Positions 15,646 through 23,070 are shown, counted from the stretch's first letter. The stretch: 34,864 bases of DNA from an uncultured Syntrophobacterales bacterium (GCA_903928915.1 CAIYSL010000079.1:1-34864); one strand, 5' to 3'. The notes: a model not told the origin generated them from the sequence alone. Made by a program: numbers and translations.

Positions 15646-17043
15646 ATGGAATCGACAGACATCCTGGCGGCCGTACGGGAGGAAGCGGCCCTGCCACGGC
15701 CGGAGCCCGGCGCGGGGGCCTCAGCGGTCCGTCTGCAGGGGCTCAACTCGACCAGCGCCAGGGCCCTGTACGGACAGGAGATGATCATCCGGTACTTCCC
15801 CTTTCGCATCGGCAGGATGGAGAATTATCCGAATCCGCTCAGCACGAGTCCCGATCTTCTGCTCGAAGACCGGCCGCCGTTCCACATCTCCCGCCTCCAT
15901 CTCGCCCTGGAGCGCCGGGGAGACCACCTCGTCCTCAGGGACCTGGACAGCAGCTCCGGATCGATCGTCGACGGCCGGCTCCTGGGCGAACGCCGCGGAG
16001 GGGTGAACGAGATCGCCCTCGCGGAGGGCCGACACGAGATCCTCCTGGGCGGAACGGCGTCTCCCTTTCAGTTCGCGCTCCAGGCGGTGACCGCGGAGGA
16101 GGTGTTCGGCATCGCGGAGGAGGTCCCGTTCGGCGAGGGCACCGTGCCGGTCGCGGCCCTGTACGGCCGCCTGCACCAGCAGACGCGGATGGTGTTCGAC
16201 CGCTTCTTCGCGGACCGCGCCCAGGGCCTGGAGCTGGCCTATACCCTGGTCAATTCTCTGCTCGCGCACCCGGAGGCGATCGACCCGCTGTACCATTTCT
16301 CCGCCCTTCCCGAGATGTACGACGACGTGATCGTCACCCACTCCCTGAACGTGGTCATCTACACCCTGAAACTGGCCGCGACACTCCCGAGCCCGCTGCC
16401 GGCCGCAGACCGGAAGCGGCTCGCCCTGGCGGCCCTGTTTCACGACATCGGCATGTACGACATTCCGCGGGAGATCGTCAATAAACGGGAGGAGGTCACG
16501 GCCGCGGAATTCGAGGTGATCAAGCGCCACCCCGTCCAGGGCCGGACCTGGCTGGCGGAATCCGGTGTGGACGATTTCCTTACCGCCGTGGTCCTGACCC
16601 ACCATGAACGGGTCGACGGCCAGGGGTATCCGCGGGGCATCAAGGACCTGACCGAATACGCGGAGGTGGTGGCCCTGGTGGATTATTTCGAGGCCATCAC
16701 CCACGAGCGCCCGCAGCGCGGCCCGATCACGCCCCACGAAGGCATGCGCAGGATCATCGACCTCAAGAAGGCGGTGTTCAGCCCGCCCCTGCTCAAGCAG
16801 TTCATCGCGGGGTTCTCGCTGTACCCCGCCTACAGCATCGTGCGCCTCAATTCGGGCGAGACCGGCCAGGTCGTGCGGACGAACCGCAACGCGCCGCTGC
16901 GGCCGACCGTCCGAATATTCTTCGACCGGAACGGAACGGCGCTCCCGGCAGGGGGGACAATCGATCTTGCCAAGAACGGCACCCTCTACATCACCCGGGA
17001 CATCTCCGACAGGATCTTCGTGGACCAGTACTTCAAGCTGTAG
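15646..17043 (+). CDS. FHA and HD-GYP domain protein (predicted cyclic-di-GMP phosphodiesterase)
   Basis: The 465-residue cytoplasmic protein starts at ATG 15646 (GGGGGA five bases upstream). An FHA domain at about 45-145 shows FRIGR (Arg57), HISRLHL (Ser82, His85) and DLDSSSGSIVDG, so it should bind phosphothreonine. The HD-GYP domain covers about 230-400: HSLNVVIY, HDIGMYDIP (His266, Asp267), HPVQG, HHERVDGQGYP (His319-Pro329). A C-terminal beta segment with SGETGQVV is common in this group. The metal ligands and GYP are intact, but the usual Lys after HDIG is Met270. It likely degrades cyclic di-GMP under control of a phosphorylated partner. No kinase is in the window; a PPP phosphatase lies directly upstream. 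Confidence 0.9.
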   Translation: MESTDILAAVREEAALPRPEPGAGASAVRLQGLNSTSARALYGQEMIIRYFPFRIGRMENYPNPLSTSPDLLLEDRPPFHISRLHLALERRGDHLVLRDLDSSSGSIVDGRLLGERRGGVNEIALAEGRHEILLGGTASPFQFALQAVTAEEVFGIAEEVPFGEGTVPVAALYGRLHQQTRMVFDRFFADRAQGLELAYTLVNSLLAHPEAIDPLYHFSALPEMYDDVIVTHSLNVVIYTLKLAATLPSPLPAADRKRLALAALFHDIGMYDIPREIVNKREEVTAAEFEVIKRHPVQGRTWLAESGVDDFLTAVVLTHHERVDGQGYPRGIKDLTEYAEVVALVDYFEAITHERPQRGPITPHEGMRRIIDLKKAVFSPPLLKQFIAGFSLYPAYSIVRLNSGETGQVVRTNRNAPLRPTVRIFFDRNGTALPAGGTIDLAKNGTLYITRDISDRIFVDQYFKL

Positions 17044-17060
17044 CGGCGCACCTCGGGCCG

Positions 17061-19208
17061 TCACTTGGTCGTGACGACCCATACCCCCTCCCAGGCCTCC
17101 GGCGGCTGTTCGTGCAGGGAGCGGCACTTGGCCGCGTAGGCGCGGGCCGCTGCATCGCGCGGGGCAATCTCCGCGAAGATCCGCTCCGCCTCGGCAAACC
17201 GGCCGCGGTAAAACTCCGCGAGCCCGGCGCCGAAAATCCGGAGGTCCTCCTGCCGGGTCGCCTGCTGGTCGGCGGTCAGCGGCTCGAAGATCCGCACCGC
17301 CTCCCTGCGGCCGACCACCGCGACCCGGGCGAGTTCGCGGACCGGGACGCCGCCGGCCAGGAGGTCGAGGGTCGCCTGGGAGAGGACGGTGTAGGTCCCG
17401 AACTGCTTGTTGATCCCCTCCAGGCGGGAGGCCAGGTTCACCGCGTCGCCGAGCATGGTGTAGTCGAAGCGGGTGCGGGAGCCGAGGTTCCCCACCACCG
17501 CCGGCCCGCTGTTGATCCCGATGCGCATCCGCAGGTCCCGACCGATCCGCTCCCGGAACGCGGGCCGCAGCGCGGCCAGCTTCTCCTGGCAGCGCAGGGC
17601 CGCCCGGACGCACCGCAGGGCGTGGTCGGGCTGCGGCAGCGGGGCGTTCCAGAAGGCGATGATCGCGTCCCCCTCGTACTTGTCGACGGTCCCCCCCTCC
17701 TCGTGGATGATGTCCGTCATCGCCGAGAGGTAGTCGTTCAGGAGCGCGGTCAGCTCCTCCGGTTCGAGCCCCTCGGATATGCCCGTGAACCCCTCGAGGT
17801 CCGAGAAGAAGATCGAAAGCTCGCGCCGCTCGCCGCCCAGCTTCAGACGTTCGGGATAGCGGATGAGCTCCTCGATGACCGCCGGGCTCAGGTACTGCTT
17901 GAAGGCATTTTTGATGAAAAGCTTCTGCCTGCCCTCGGTGGTGTAGTAGAGCACGCCGGCCGCGAAGAGCGTGGCGCCGACCGCGACCTCCGGGAGGACG
18001 AGCGGGAGCCAGAACCCCAGCCGGTAGGCGGCCGCGGCCAGGAGGGCCGGAAGCAGGAGGAAGCCCCCGGTGACGGAGAGGCTCCCGGCGATCCCCGCGA
18101 CCCGGCTGGTCACCGTCCCGGCGAGCAGGGCCAAGACCAGGGTCAGCGCCAGGGCCGCCGCGGCCGGCGCAGGCCGGAGGAAATCGCCCGCCAGGATGTT
18201 GTCCAGGGCCGTGGCGGAGATCTCCACCCCGGGGTAGACGCCGGAGACGGGCGTGGGCCGGAGGTCGAACAGCCCCGGCGCGGAGATGCCGAAGAATACG
18301 TACTTGTCCCGGAAGAGGTCCGTGCCCGGGATGACCGGCTCCTTCCCCTCCCGGATGCGGAGTTCGCTCTGGATGACGGCCGCGGCACTGTAGCTTAGGT
18401 GCGTCCCGGAGCCCCCCCGGAAGTTCAGGATCGCCTCTCCCCGCTCGTCGATCGGGATGGGCCGCTCCCCCACGGTGAGGGCGCCGCGGGCGATCGCAAG
18501 CGGCGTGTCCGGGGCCGCGGCCAGGTATGCCCCCAGGGCCGGCGCAGGCAGGATGCGGCCGGCAAAGAGGCTGAACAGCTTCACCCGGCGGTAGACGTTG
18601 TCGGGATCGGGGTTGAGGCGGGTGTCGGCCAGGATGGCGCTGCTCCTGGCCACCTCCGGGACGGGGAACGCCCCCCGGAGGGCGGGCCCCTCCCCGGCGC
18701 CGGTTTCCCCGCGCCAGGCGTCGAGGCCGGCGATTGCGGTTTTCGGCTCCGGGATGCCGGGGGGCCAGCCATGCTCGGCGCCCTGGGTCCGGCTCAGGAA
18801 CAGCGAACCCACGAAGGGCGGCCCGCTCCGGATCGCCTCGCCGAAGGCGGCATCGTCGGCGACGCCGTATGTGGAGGGCTCCGTGAACAGGAGGTCGAAC
18901 ACCACGGCCTTCGCCCCCTGGCGGCGGCAGAAGTCGAGGACCGCGCCGTACACCTCCCGCGGCCAGGGCCAGCCGATGGCGTTTTCGCGCTTTGCCCAGT
19001 CCAGGCTGTTCTGGTCGATCAGGATCAGGCGGATCGCGTCGGTGGCCGGGACCGGCCTGGCCAGGAGATTGACCCGCCAGTCCCAGGCCGTGCCCTCCCA
19101 GCCATCCAGCCACCCGGGAAGCCAGAGCAGCAGGGCGAGGCCGAACCCGATGCCGCCCGCCGCCAGGCCCAAAAGCAGTTTCTTCAGCTGGGGCGCAATC
19201 GCCGCCAT
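17061..19208 (-). CDS. CHASE2-domain class III adenylate/guanylate cyclase
   Basis: The 715-residue membrane protein has an N-terminal membrane segment, an extracytoplasmic CHASE2 domain (about 45-335, with ILIDQNSLDW, WPWPREVYG and VFFGISAPGLFD), then three membrane helices. The catalytic domain at about 465-655 has FFSDLEGFT (Asp470), DKYEGDAI (Lys510, Asp514) and DYTMLGDAVNLASRLEG. The two metal aspartates, the substrate lysine and the transition-state Asn and Arg are present, and the Asp before YT favours ATP, so active cAMP synthesis is expected. A TPR-like tail (FYRGRFAEAERIFAEI) closes the protein. It starts two bases after the M48 stop codon and is the last gene of that operon. Confidence 0.95.
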   Translation of the reverse strand: MAAIAPQLKKLLLGLAAGGIGFGLALLLWLPGWLDGWEGTAWDWRVNLLARPVPATDAIRLILIDQNSLDWAKRENAIGWPWPREVYGAVLDFCRRQGAKAVVFDLLFTEPSTYGVADDAAFGEAIRSGPPFVGSLFLSRTQGAEHGWPPGIPEPKTAIAGLDAWRGETGAGEGPALRGAFPVPEVARSSAILADTRLNPDPDNVYRRVKLFSLFAGRILPAPALGAYLAAAPDTPLAIARGALTVGERPIPIDERGEAILNFRGGSGTHLSYSAAAVIQSELRIREGKEPVIPGTDLFRDKYVFFGISAPGLFDLRPTPVSGVYPGVEISATALDNILAGDFLRPAPAAAALALTLVLALLAGTVTSRVAGIAGSLSVTGGFLLLPALLAAAAYRLGFWLPLVLPEVAVGATLFAAGVLYYTTEGRQKLFIKNAFKQYLSPAVIEELIRYPERLKLGGERRELSIFFSDLEGFTGISEGLEPEELTALLNDYLSAMTDIIHEEGGTVDKYEGDAIIAFWNAPLPQPDHALRCVRAALRCQEKLAALRPAFRERIGRDLRMRIGINSGPAVVGNLGSRTRFDYTMLGDAVNLASRLEGINKQFGTYTVLSQATLDLLAGGVPVRELARVAVVGRREAVRIFEPLTADQQATRQEDLRIFGAGLAEFYRGRFAEAERIFAEIAPRDAAARAYAAKCRSLHEQPPEAWEGVWVVTTK

Positions 19209-19210
19209 GG

Positions 19211-20203
19211 TCAGAGCGTCCCGAGCGCCCGCTGGAACCGCTGCTGCCGCGCCGCCGGCGACGGGGCCGCGGCGGCCGCCTGCGCAGCGTTGCGTACCTG
19301 GGCGATGCGGTCGTCCGGCGCCGGGTGGGTCTTGGCGAAGTCGAGGCCGCCCGCCTTCAGGTTCGTCTTCATCACCCGGAGCATGTCGAGCAGACCGGCG
19401 GGGTTGTAGCCGACCCGCTCGAGCAGGACCAGCGCCGCCCGGTCCGCCTCGAACTCGAAGGACCGGGAGTAGCCGTTGTTGATCATGGTGTTGGTGATGT
19501 CGGTGATGGTGCCGCCGAAGGTCTGGGTGAGCTGGGCGACCTCCCGCGACCCGAAGGTCTTGGCCCCCTCCGTGGCGAGGGTGGCGAGCGCCTCGGTCAC
19601 CCGCGCCTTCTCGATGGCCTGCATCCCGTGCCGCAGCTGGATGTGGCCGATCTCGTGGGCGAGGACCGCGGCGAGGGCGTCCTCGCTTTTGCAGCAGCGG
19701 ACCAGCCCCCGCGTGACGAACACCAGGCCGCTCGGCGTGGCAAAGGCGTTGATCTCGGCGGAGTCGACGACGAGGAACCGATAGCCGCCGAAGATCTGCG
19801 GCACATCCGACGCCTGGGCGAGGGTCTGGCCGATGCGGTTCACGTACTGGTTGAGCGGGTCCCGGTCGAAGGCGGGGTACTTCGCCAGGACCACCGCGCC
19901 GACGGACCGGCCGATGTAGTACTCCTGCTCCGGCGTGAACTCCTCGGCGCTGCGCGCCACGGCCTTCGCCGTCTTCCGGATCGACTCGGCCTGGCCGCCG
20001 GTGATCACCCCGGTCCCCTGGCCGATCACCGTGGCCAGGGTGGTCGCGGACTCCATCGTCTCGCAGGAGAGGAAGGCCGTACAGGCGACGAGCAGGGCCA
20101 ACAGCGGCAGCGCCTTCGCGCTCCGTCCGCGCCCCGGGGCGCCGAGTCCCGCGCCCCGTTCGGTGCCCCTGCGAAGGGGGGTGCGTGCGTCAGGTCCGTT
20201 CAT
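19211..20203 (-). CDS. M48-family zinc metalloprotease lipoprotein
   Basis: A 330-residue protein with a lipoprotein signal ending AFLSC, so it is probably anchored to a membrane facing the periplasm. The zinc site is HEIGH (His183, Glu184, His187) with Glu252 in FEFEADRAAL as third ligand. Other M48 marks are NAFATPSGLVFVTRGL and THPAPDDRI. It resembles LoiP/BepA-like periplasmic proteases that handle outer-membrane protein quality, though here the TPR tail of BepA is missing. ATG 20203 has a strong AGGAGG upstream and overlaps the preceding stop. The signal sequence is preceded by an unusually long basic N-terminus of about 28 residues. Confidence 0.92.
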   Translation of the reverse strand: MNGPDARTPLRRGTERGAGLGAPGRGRSAKALPLLALLVACTAFLSCETMESATTLATVIGQGTGVITGGQAESIRKTAKAVARSAEEFTPEQEYYIGRSVGAVVLAKYPAFDRDPLNQYVNRIGQTLAQASDVPQIFGGYRFLVVDSAEINAFATPSGLVFVTRGLVRCCKSEDALAAVLAHEIGHIQLRHGMQAIEKARVTEALATLATEGAKTFGSREVAQLTQTFGGTITDITNTMINNGYSRSFEFEADRAALVLLERVGYNPAGLLDMLRVMKTNLKAGGLDFAKTHPAPDDRIAQVRNAAQAAAAAPSPAARQQRFQRALGTL

Positions 20204-20700
20204 CGCCCCCCTCCTTCCGCCGGCACCACGTTCCCCTCCTTGAGGAAGGCCTGCATCTGCTCGGGCGAGACCTGGAACCGCTCCATCCGGTCCACCCAGG
20301 TGTAGTCGAGGCTGCGGTTGCGCTGCTTGTACTCCCGCTCCACCTCCTCGCTGAACCCCTTGCCGGCCAGGGCGATCTCGCCGCTCGTGGCGCTCGTCTG
20401 CACGTCGCCTGCGCCAGCCTTCAGCACGATGTTCTTCGTCGTCAGGGCGGAGGCGTGCATCCAGCCCTGGCCGCCGCCCCGGACGGCCACCCGCAACCAG
20501 TTCCCCCGGTCCTGGACGATCTCGACCCGCTCGCCGTAGGCGAGCCGCGCCACGATCGCCCCCAGGAACGAGGCGGAGCTTCGCACCTGCCCCTCCTTGA
20601 CCTGAACGCTCATCGCCTTCTGCGGGGCCGCGGAAAGGAAAACAGCGCACCCGAAACAGAGAATCAGCGCGATGCCGACGGTCCTGACCTTTTGTGCCAT
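20200..20700 (-). CDS. Secreted SH3-like domain protein
   Basis: The 166-residue product has a signal peptide (VRTVGIALILCFGCAVFLSAAP) and a bacterial SH3-like domain at about 30-90: VKEGQVRSSASFLGAIVARL, GERVEIVQDRGNWLRVAV and GWMHASAL. Such domains bind peptidoglycan or proteins in the periplasm. The rest is charged and lacks recognisable motifs, with EEVEREYKQRN and a C-terminal MQAFLKEGNVVP. It is the first gene of the operon with the M48 lipoprotein (ATGA overlap) and the cyclase. GGAGG sits seven bases before ATG 20700. It may guide or regulate the protease; that is inference from the coupling. Confidence 0.82.
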   Translation of the reverse strand: MAQKVRTVGIALILCFGCAVFLSAAPQKAMSVQVKEGQVRSSASFLGAIVARLAYGERVEIVQDRGNWLRVAVRGGGQGWMHASALTTKNIVLKAGAGDVQTSATSGEIALAGKGFSEEVEREYKQRNRSLDYTWVDRMERFQVSPEQMQAFLKEGNVVPAEGGGR

Positions 20701-20740
20701 GTTATGCCTCCCGGGAATGGCGTCTTTTCTCGTTCAGACG

Positions 20741-20769
20741 ATTCTCCCCGACCCGGGAGGAAATGTCAA
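20741..20769 (-). promoter_or_regulatory. Predicted sigma-70 promoter of the SH3-M48-cyclase operon
   Basis: On the minus strand TTGACA (20764-20769) and GAGAAT (20741-20746) are exactly 17 bases apart, about 40 bases before ATG 20700. Confidence 0.6.
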
Positions 20770-20798
20770 GAGGGGACGCCTGGTTGCACGATGATCTG

Positions 20799-20827
20799 TT
20801 GACACCCGCCGGAAAGCGTGTTAGACG
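20799..20827 (+). promoter_or_regulatory. Predicted promoter of tRNA-Arg
   Basis: TTGACA (20799-20804), 17 bases, then TAGACG (20822-20827). Transcription would start about 15 bases before the tRNA. It is divergent from the operon promoter at 20741-20769. Confidence 0.5.
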
Positions 20828-20848
20828 GAACATCCATCCATCGGGAAA

Positions 20849-20925
20849 GCCCCTGTAGCTCAGAAGGATAGAGCGACGGATTCCTAATCCGCAGGCCGCG
20901 TGTTCGACTCACGCCAGGGGCACCA
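20849..20925 (+). tRNA. tRNA-Arg (anticodon CCT)
   Basis: The cloverleaf is complete: acceptor GCCCCTG pairs with CAGGGGC, the D arm is GCTC/GAGC, the anticodon stem ACGGA/TCCGC holds the loop TTCCTAA, and the T arm is GCGTG TTCGACT CACGC. The anticodon CCT reads AGG. The discriminator base is A, and CCA is encoded. Confidence 0.95.
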
Positions 20926-20955
20926 CTGTCCTGGAGTTTTGTTGAGGAGACGCCC

Positions 20956-21318
20956 ATGAAGGTGATAACGGTATCCCGGATAGCCGCAGAAGCCGCCGGG
21001 GGGCGCTTGTTCACCGGAGCCGTTACCCGCCAGCCAATGATCCGCGGCGAAGGAGACGCCGAGTTTGTGGTGAGCCAGGTCAATTTTTCCCCTGGCGCGA
21101 GAAACAAATTCCACCGCCGTTCCCGCGACCAGGTGCTCATCGTCACCGCCGGGAAAGGCATCTGTGCCACGGAAGCGGAGGAGATCGCCGTTTTCCCCGG
21201 GGACGTGATCCTGTTCCCGGCCGGAGAAAAGCACTGGCACGGAGCGGCCCCGGACTCGGCCTTCTCCCACATCTTCGTAACCGGCGCGGACAACACCACA
21301 ACCCAGATCGAGGAGTAA
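20956..21318 (+). CDS. Small cupin-domain protein
   Basis: A 120-residue single-domain cupin. Motif 2 is intact as GDVILFPAGEKHWHG. Motif 1 reads PGARNKFHRRSRDQVLIVTAGKG: the first His is there, but the second position, His in relatives (for example FHTH.NDQ), is Arg. A metal site would therefore lack one usual ligand. Relatives are often annotated as cupins linked to carboxymuconolactone decarboxylase proteins, with unproven function. GAGGAG precedes ATG 20956. It starts only 30 bases after the tRNA and ends eight bases before the hydratase gene, so the three are probably one transcript. Confidence 0.85.
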   Translation: MKVITVSRIAAEAAGGRLFTGAVTRQPMIRGEGDAEFVVSQVNFSPGARNKFHRRSRDQVLIVTAGKGICATEAEEIAVFPGDVILFPAGEKHWHGAAPDSAFSHIFVTGADNTTTQIEE

Positions 21319-21326
21319 CTGAACCT

Positions 21327-22178
21327 ATGGCCTATCGGACCCTGCAGGTAGAGATCAGAAACGGCATCGGCATCGTCTGGATGAACCGCCCGAAGGAGCT
21401 CAACAGCCTCACCGAGGCCATGATCGCGGAGATGACCGCGGCGATGCGGGCCCTGGACGAGGACCCACGGGTGCGGATCGTGGTCCTCGCCGGCGCGGGG
21501 GAGAGCTTCTGCGTCGGCGCCGACATCGACCGGACTGAACGCCTGGCCGAGGGGGCCCCGGCACGGAACCGCGCCGACGCCCTGGCCTTCGCGACCCTGC
21601 TGGCGACCATCGACTCCCTGCAAAAGCCCACCGTTGCCCGGATCCACGGCCCGGTCTCCTGCGACGGCGTGGGACTCGTGGCGGTCTGCGACATCGCGGT
21701 GGCGGAGCACGGGGCGGAGTTCTGCCTGTCCGACGTGCGGATGGGCCTCATCCCGGCGGTGGTGGCCCCGTACGTGGTGCGGGCGATGGGCGAGCGCGCG
21801 GCGCGGCGCTACCTCCTCACCGGCGAGCCCTTCACCGCCGCCGAGGCCTACCGCACCGGGCTGATAAACGACCTCACCCCGCCCGGGGAGATCGATGGCT
21901 GGATCAACGACCTCCTCGGCCATCTCATCCAGGGGGGGCCCAAGGCGCAGGTGCAGACCAAGGAGTGGGTCCGCACCCTGGCCGGCCTCCCTGTCACCGC
22001 CGACCTCAGCACGGCAAGCGCGGAGCGCCTCGCACGGGTGCGCGGCTCCGCGGAGGGGCGCGAGGGGATCGGCGCCTTCCTGAAGAAGCGCACCCCGGCA
22101 TGGCTGAAGGAAAAGAAACCCGCTGCCGGGAAGAAGGCCCCGGCCAAGACCGGGGCCAAGGCCAAACACGGGCGGTGA
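21327..22178 (+). CDS. Enoyl-CoA hydratase/isomerase family protein
   Basis: The 283-residue crotonase-fold protein has SFCVGADIDRTERLAEG and GPVSCDGVGLVAVCDIAV, which provide the oxyanion-hole NH groups. At the acid-base positions it has Gly (in DGVGL) and Asp (in LSDVRMGLIP). Close hydratases of the methylglutaconyl-CoA type have Glu in SEVRLG, so activity may be altered. The RMGLIPAVVAPYVVRAMG stretch resembles that subfamily. The final ~30 residues are a Lys/Ala/Pro-rich tail like histone H1, absent from ordinary hydratases. ATG 21327 lies 11 bases after GGAG. It would act on short or branched acyl-CoA esters in the cytoplasm. Confidence 0.88.
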   Translation: MAYRTLQVEIRNGIGIVWMNRPKELNSLTEAMIAEMTAAMRALDEDPRVRIVVLAGAGESFCVGADIDRTERLAEGAPARNRADALAFATLLATIDSLQKPTVARIHGPVSCDGVGLVAVCDIAVAEHGAEFCLSDVRMGLIPAVVAPYVVRAMGERAARRYLLTGEPFTAAEAYRTGLINDLTPPGEIDGWINDLLGHLIQGGPKAQVQTKEWVRTLAGLPVTADLSTASAERLARVRGSAEGREGIGAFLKKRTPAWLKEKKPAAGKKAPAKTGAKAKHGR

Positions 22179-22188
22179 GGGGACGGCG

Positions 22189-22434
22189 CTAGCCGATCAG
22201 CAGGGGCATCAGCAGGGGGAGGAAATACAGGAGGGAAACGACCACGGCGCCGATGCACGCCCCGTCGACCCAACGGGCGCAGACGCACCGTTCCACCCGG
22301 TCGTCCGATTCGATGAACCGGCGCACGCGCCGGAGCGGACCCCGTTGCGACGCGATTTTCCAGTGCGCCGACCGGGGCTGCCGGACGGCCCCGGAAGATG
22401 CTGCCCGTAACGGAACGGGTACGAAGATTCTCAT
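22189..22434 (-). CDS. Small protein with C-terminal membrane segment, downstream of LexA
   Basis: An 81-residue protein of no recognised family. The first 55 residues are basic and Arg-rich, with one CVCARW pair of cysteines. The last ~25 residues form one hydrophobic segment (IGAVVVSLLYFLPLLMPLLIG) that ends at the stop codon, a tail-anchor layout. ATG 22434 has GGAGG seven bases upstream, and this site lies right after the LexA stop codon with only 13 bases between the genes. The pair is thus almost surely one transcript, under the SOS-type operator of the repressor gene. Small membrane proteins under LexA control in other bacteria block division or depolarise the membrane (YneA, SidA, TisB), but similarity is only in size and layout. 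Confidence 0.62.
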   Translation of the reverse strand: MRIFVPVPLRAASSGAVRQPRSAHWKIASQRGPLRRVRRFIESDDRVERCVCARWVDGACIGAVVVSLLYFLPLLMPLLIG

Positions 22435-22447
22435 TTTCAACCCTCCT

Positions 22448-23035
22448 CTAGGGGTGATACTTCCGGATCACCGCGGTGACGACGCCCCCGAGCCGGAGCT
22501 CCGCCTTCGGTCTGATGACGGGATAGCGGGGATTCGCCGCCTCCAGGACCACCTGCTTCCCTTCCCGCCGGAAATACTTCATCGTCCACTCGCCGTCGAC
22601 CTCGGCCACCACGACGTCGCCGCTCTTGGGTTCCCGCCCCCGCTCGACGATGACCAGGTCTCCGGCCATGATCCCCTCGCCGATCATCGAATCGCCGCTG
22701 ACCTGCAGCAGGAACGAGGCCTCCGGCTTCGCCACCAGGTATTCATCCATCGAGATGATGTCGCAGAGGGCCTCCTCCTCGGGCGAGGGGAATCCGGCCT
22801 GGACCGACCCGACCAGCGGGATGGCGAAGGAGCGCTTCGTGAAGGTCAGATGCCCCTTCTCGTCCTTTTCGAGGACCCCGGCCTCCATGAGCTTGTTGAT
22901 CCAGAAATTGACCACGCTCTTCGAACCGACGCCGAGCAGGCCGACCATCTCGGCAAAGGAGGGCATGCGGCGGTTGTCCCGCAGGAAGGCGGCGATCAGT
23001 TTCTGGACCGATTGGACCGTGCGTTTTTCTTTCAT
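22448..23035 (-). CDS. lexA: LexA-family SOS repressor (S24 self-cleaving)
   Basis: The 195-residue protein has an N-terminal winged helix (MPSFAEMVGLLGVGSKSVVN) and a C-terminal S24 peptidase domain. The self-cleavage site is Ala80-Gly81 in VQAGFP, the catalytic serine is Ser116 in SGDSMIGEG and the lysine is Lys153 in WTMKYF. The spacing between these residues is nearly that of E. coli LexA. On DNA damage RecA filaments should trigger cleavage and free the SOS genes. The operator and promoter sit immediately before ATG 23035. UmuD or a phage-type repressor are alternatives, but the intact DNA-binding domain excludes UmuD and no phage genes are nearby. Confidence 0.88.
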   Translation of the reverse strand: MKEKRTVQSVQKLIAAFLRDNRRMPSFAEMVGLLGVGSKSVVNFWINKLMEAGVLEKDEKGHLTFTKRSFAIPLVGSVQAGFPSPEEEALCDIISMDEYLVAKPEASFLLQVSGDSMIGEGIMAGDLVIVERGREPKSGDVVVAEVDGEWTMKYFRREGKQVVLEAANPRYPVIRPKAELRLGGVVTAVIRKYHP

Positions 23036-23041
23036 GGCCCC

Positions 23042-23070
23042 CGTATATAGAACATTCGTTCTATTGTCAA
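23042..23070 (-). promoter_or_regulatory. Predicted promoter of the lexA-like gene
   Basis: On the minus strand TTGACA (23065-23070) and TATACG (23042-23047) are 17 bases apart. The whole spacer is occupied by the palindrome listed separately. Confidence 0.7.
23048..23063. promoter_or_regulatory. SOS box (LexA operator)
   Basis: TAGAACATTCGTTCTA is a palindrome with six-base arms and a four-base centre. On the minus strand its core is GAAC-GAAT-GTTC, which fits the GAAC-N4-GTTC operator known from Gram-positive LexA proteins. It fills the space between -35 and -10 of the repressor promoter, so binding would block RNA polymerase. Confidence 0.75.

Noticed and set aside
20849-20925. tRNA-Arg as integration site of a mobile element
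   Set aside because: No integrase and no second copy of the tRNA 3' end was found downstream.
20884-21270. ORF ending in APGVSRTRGLRI-like sequence opposite tRNA-Arg and the cupin
   Set aside because: It reads through the reverse of the tRNA and the reverse of a well-supported cupin gene.
22448-23035. LexA-like gene as a prophage repressor
   Set aside because: No phage genes, integrase or attachment repeats are nearby, and the operator position is that of a cellular lexA.
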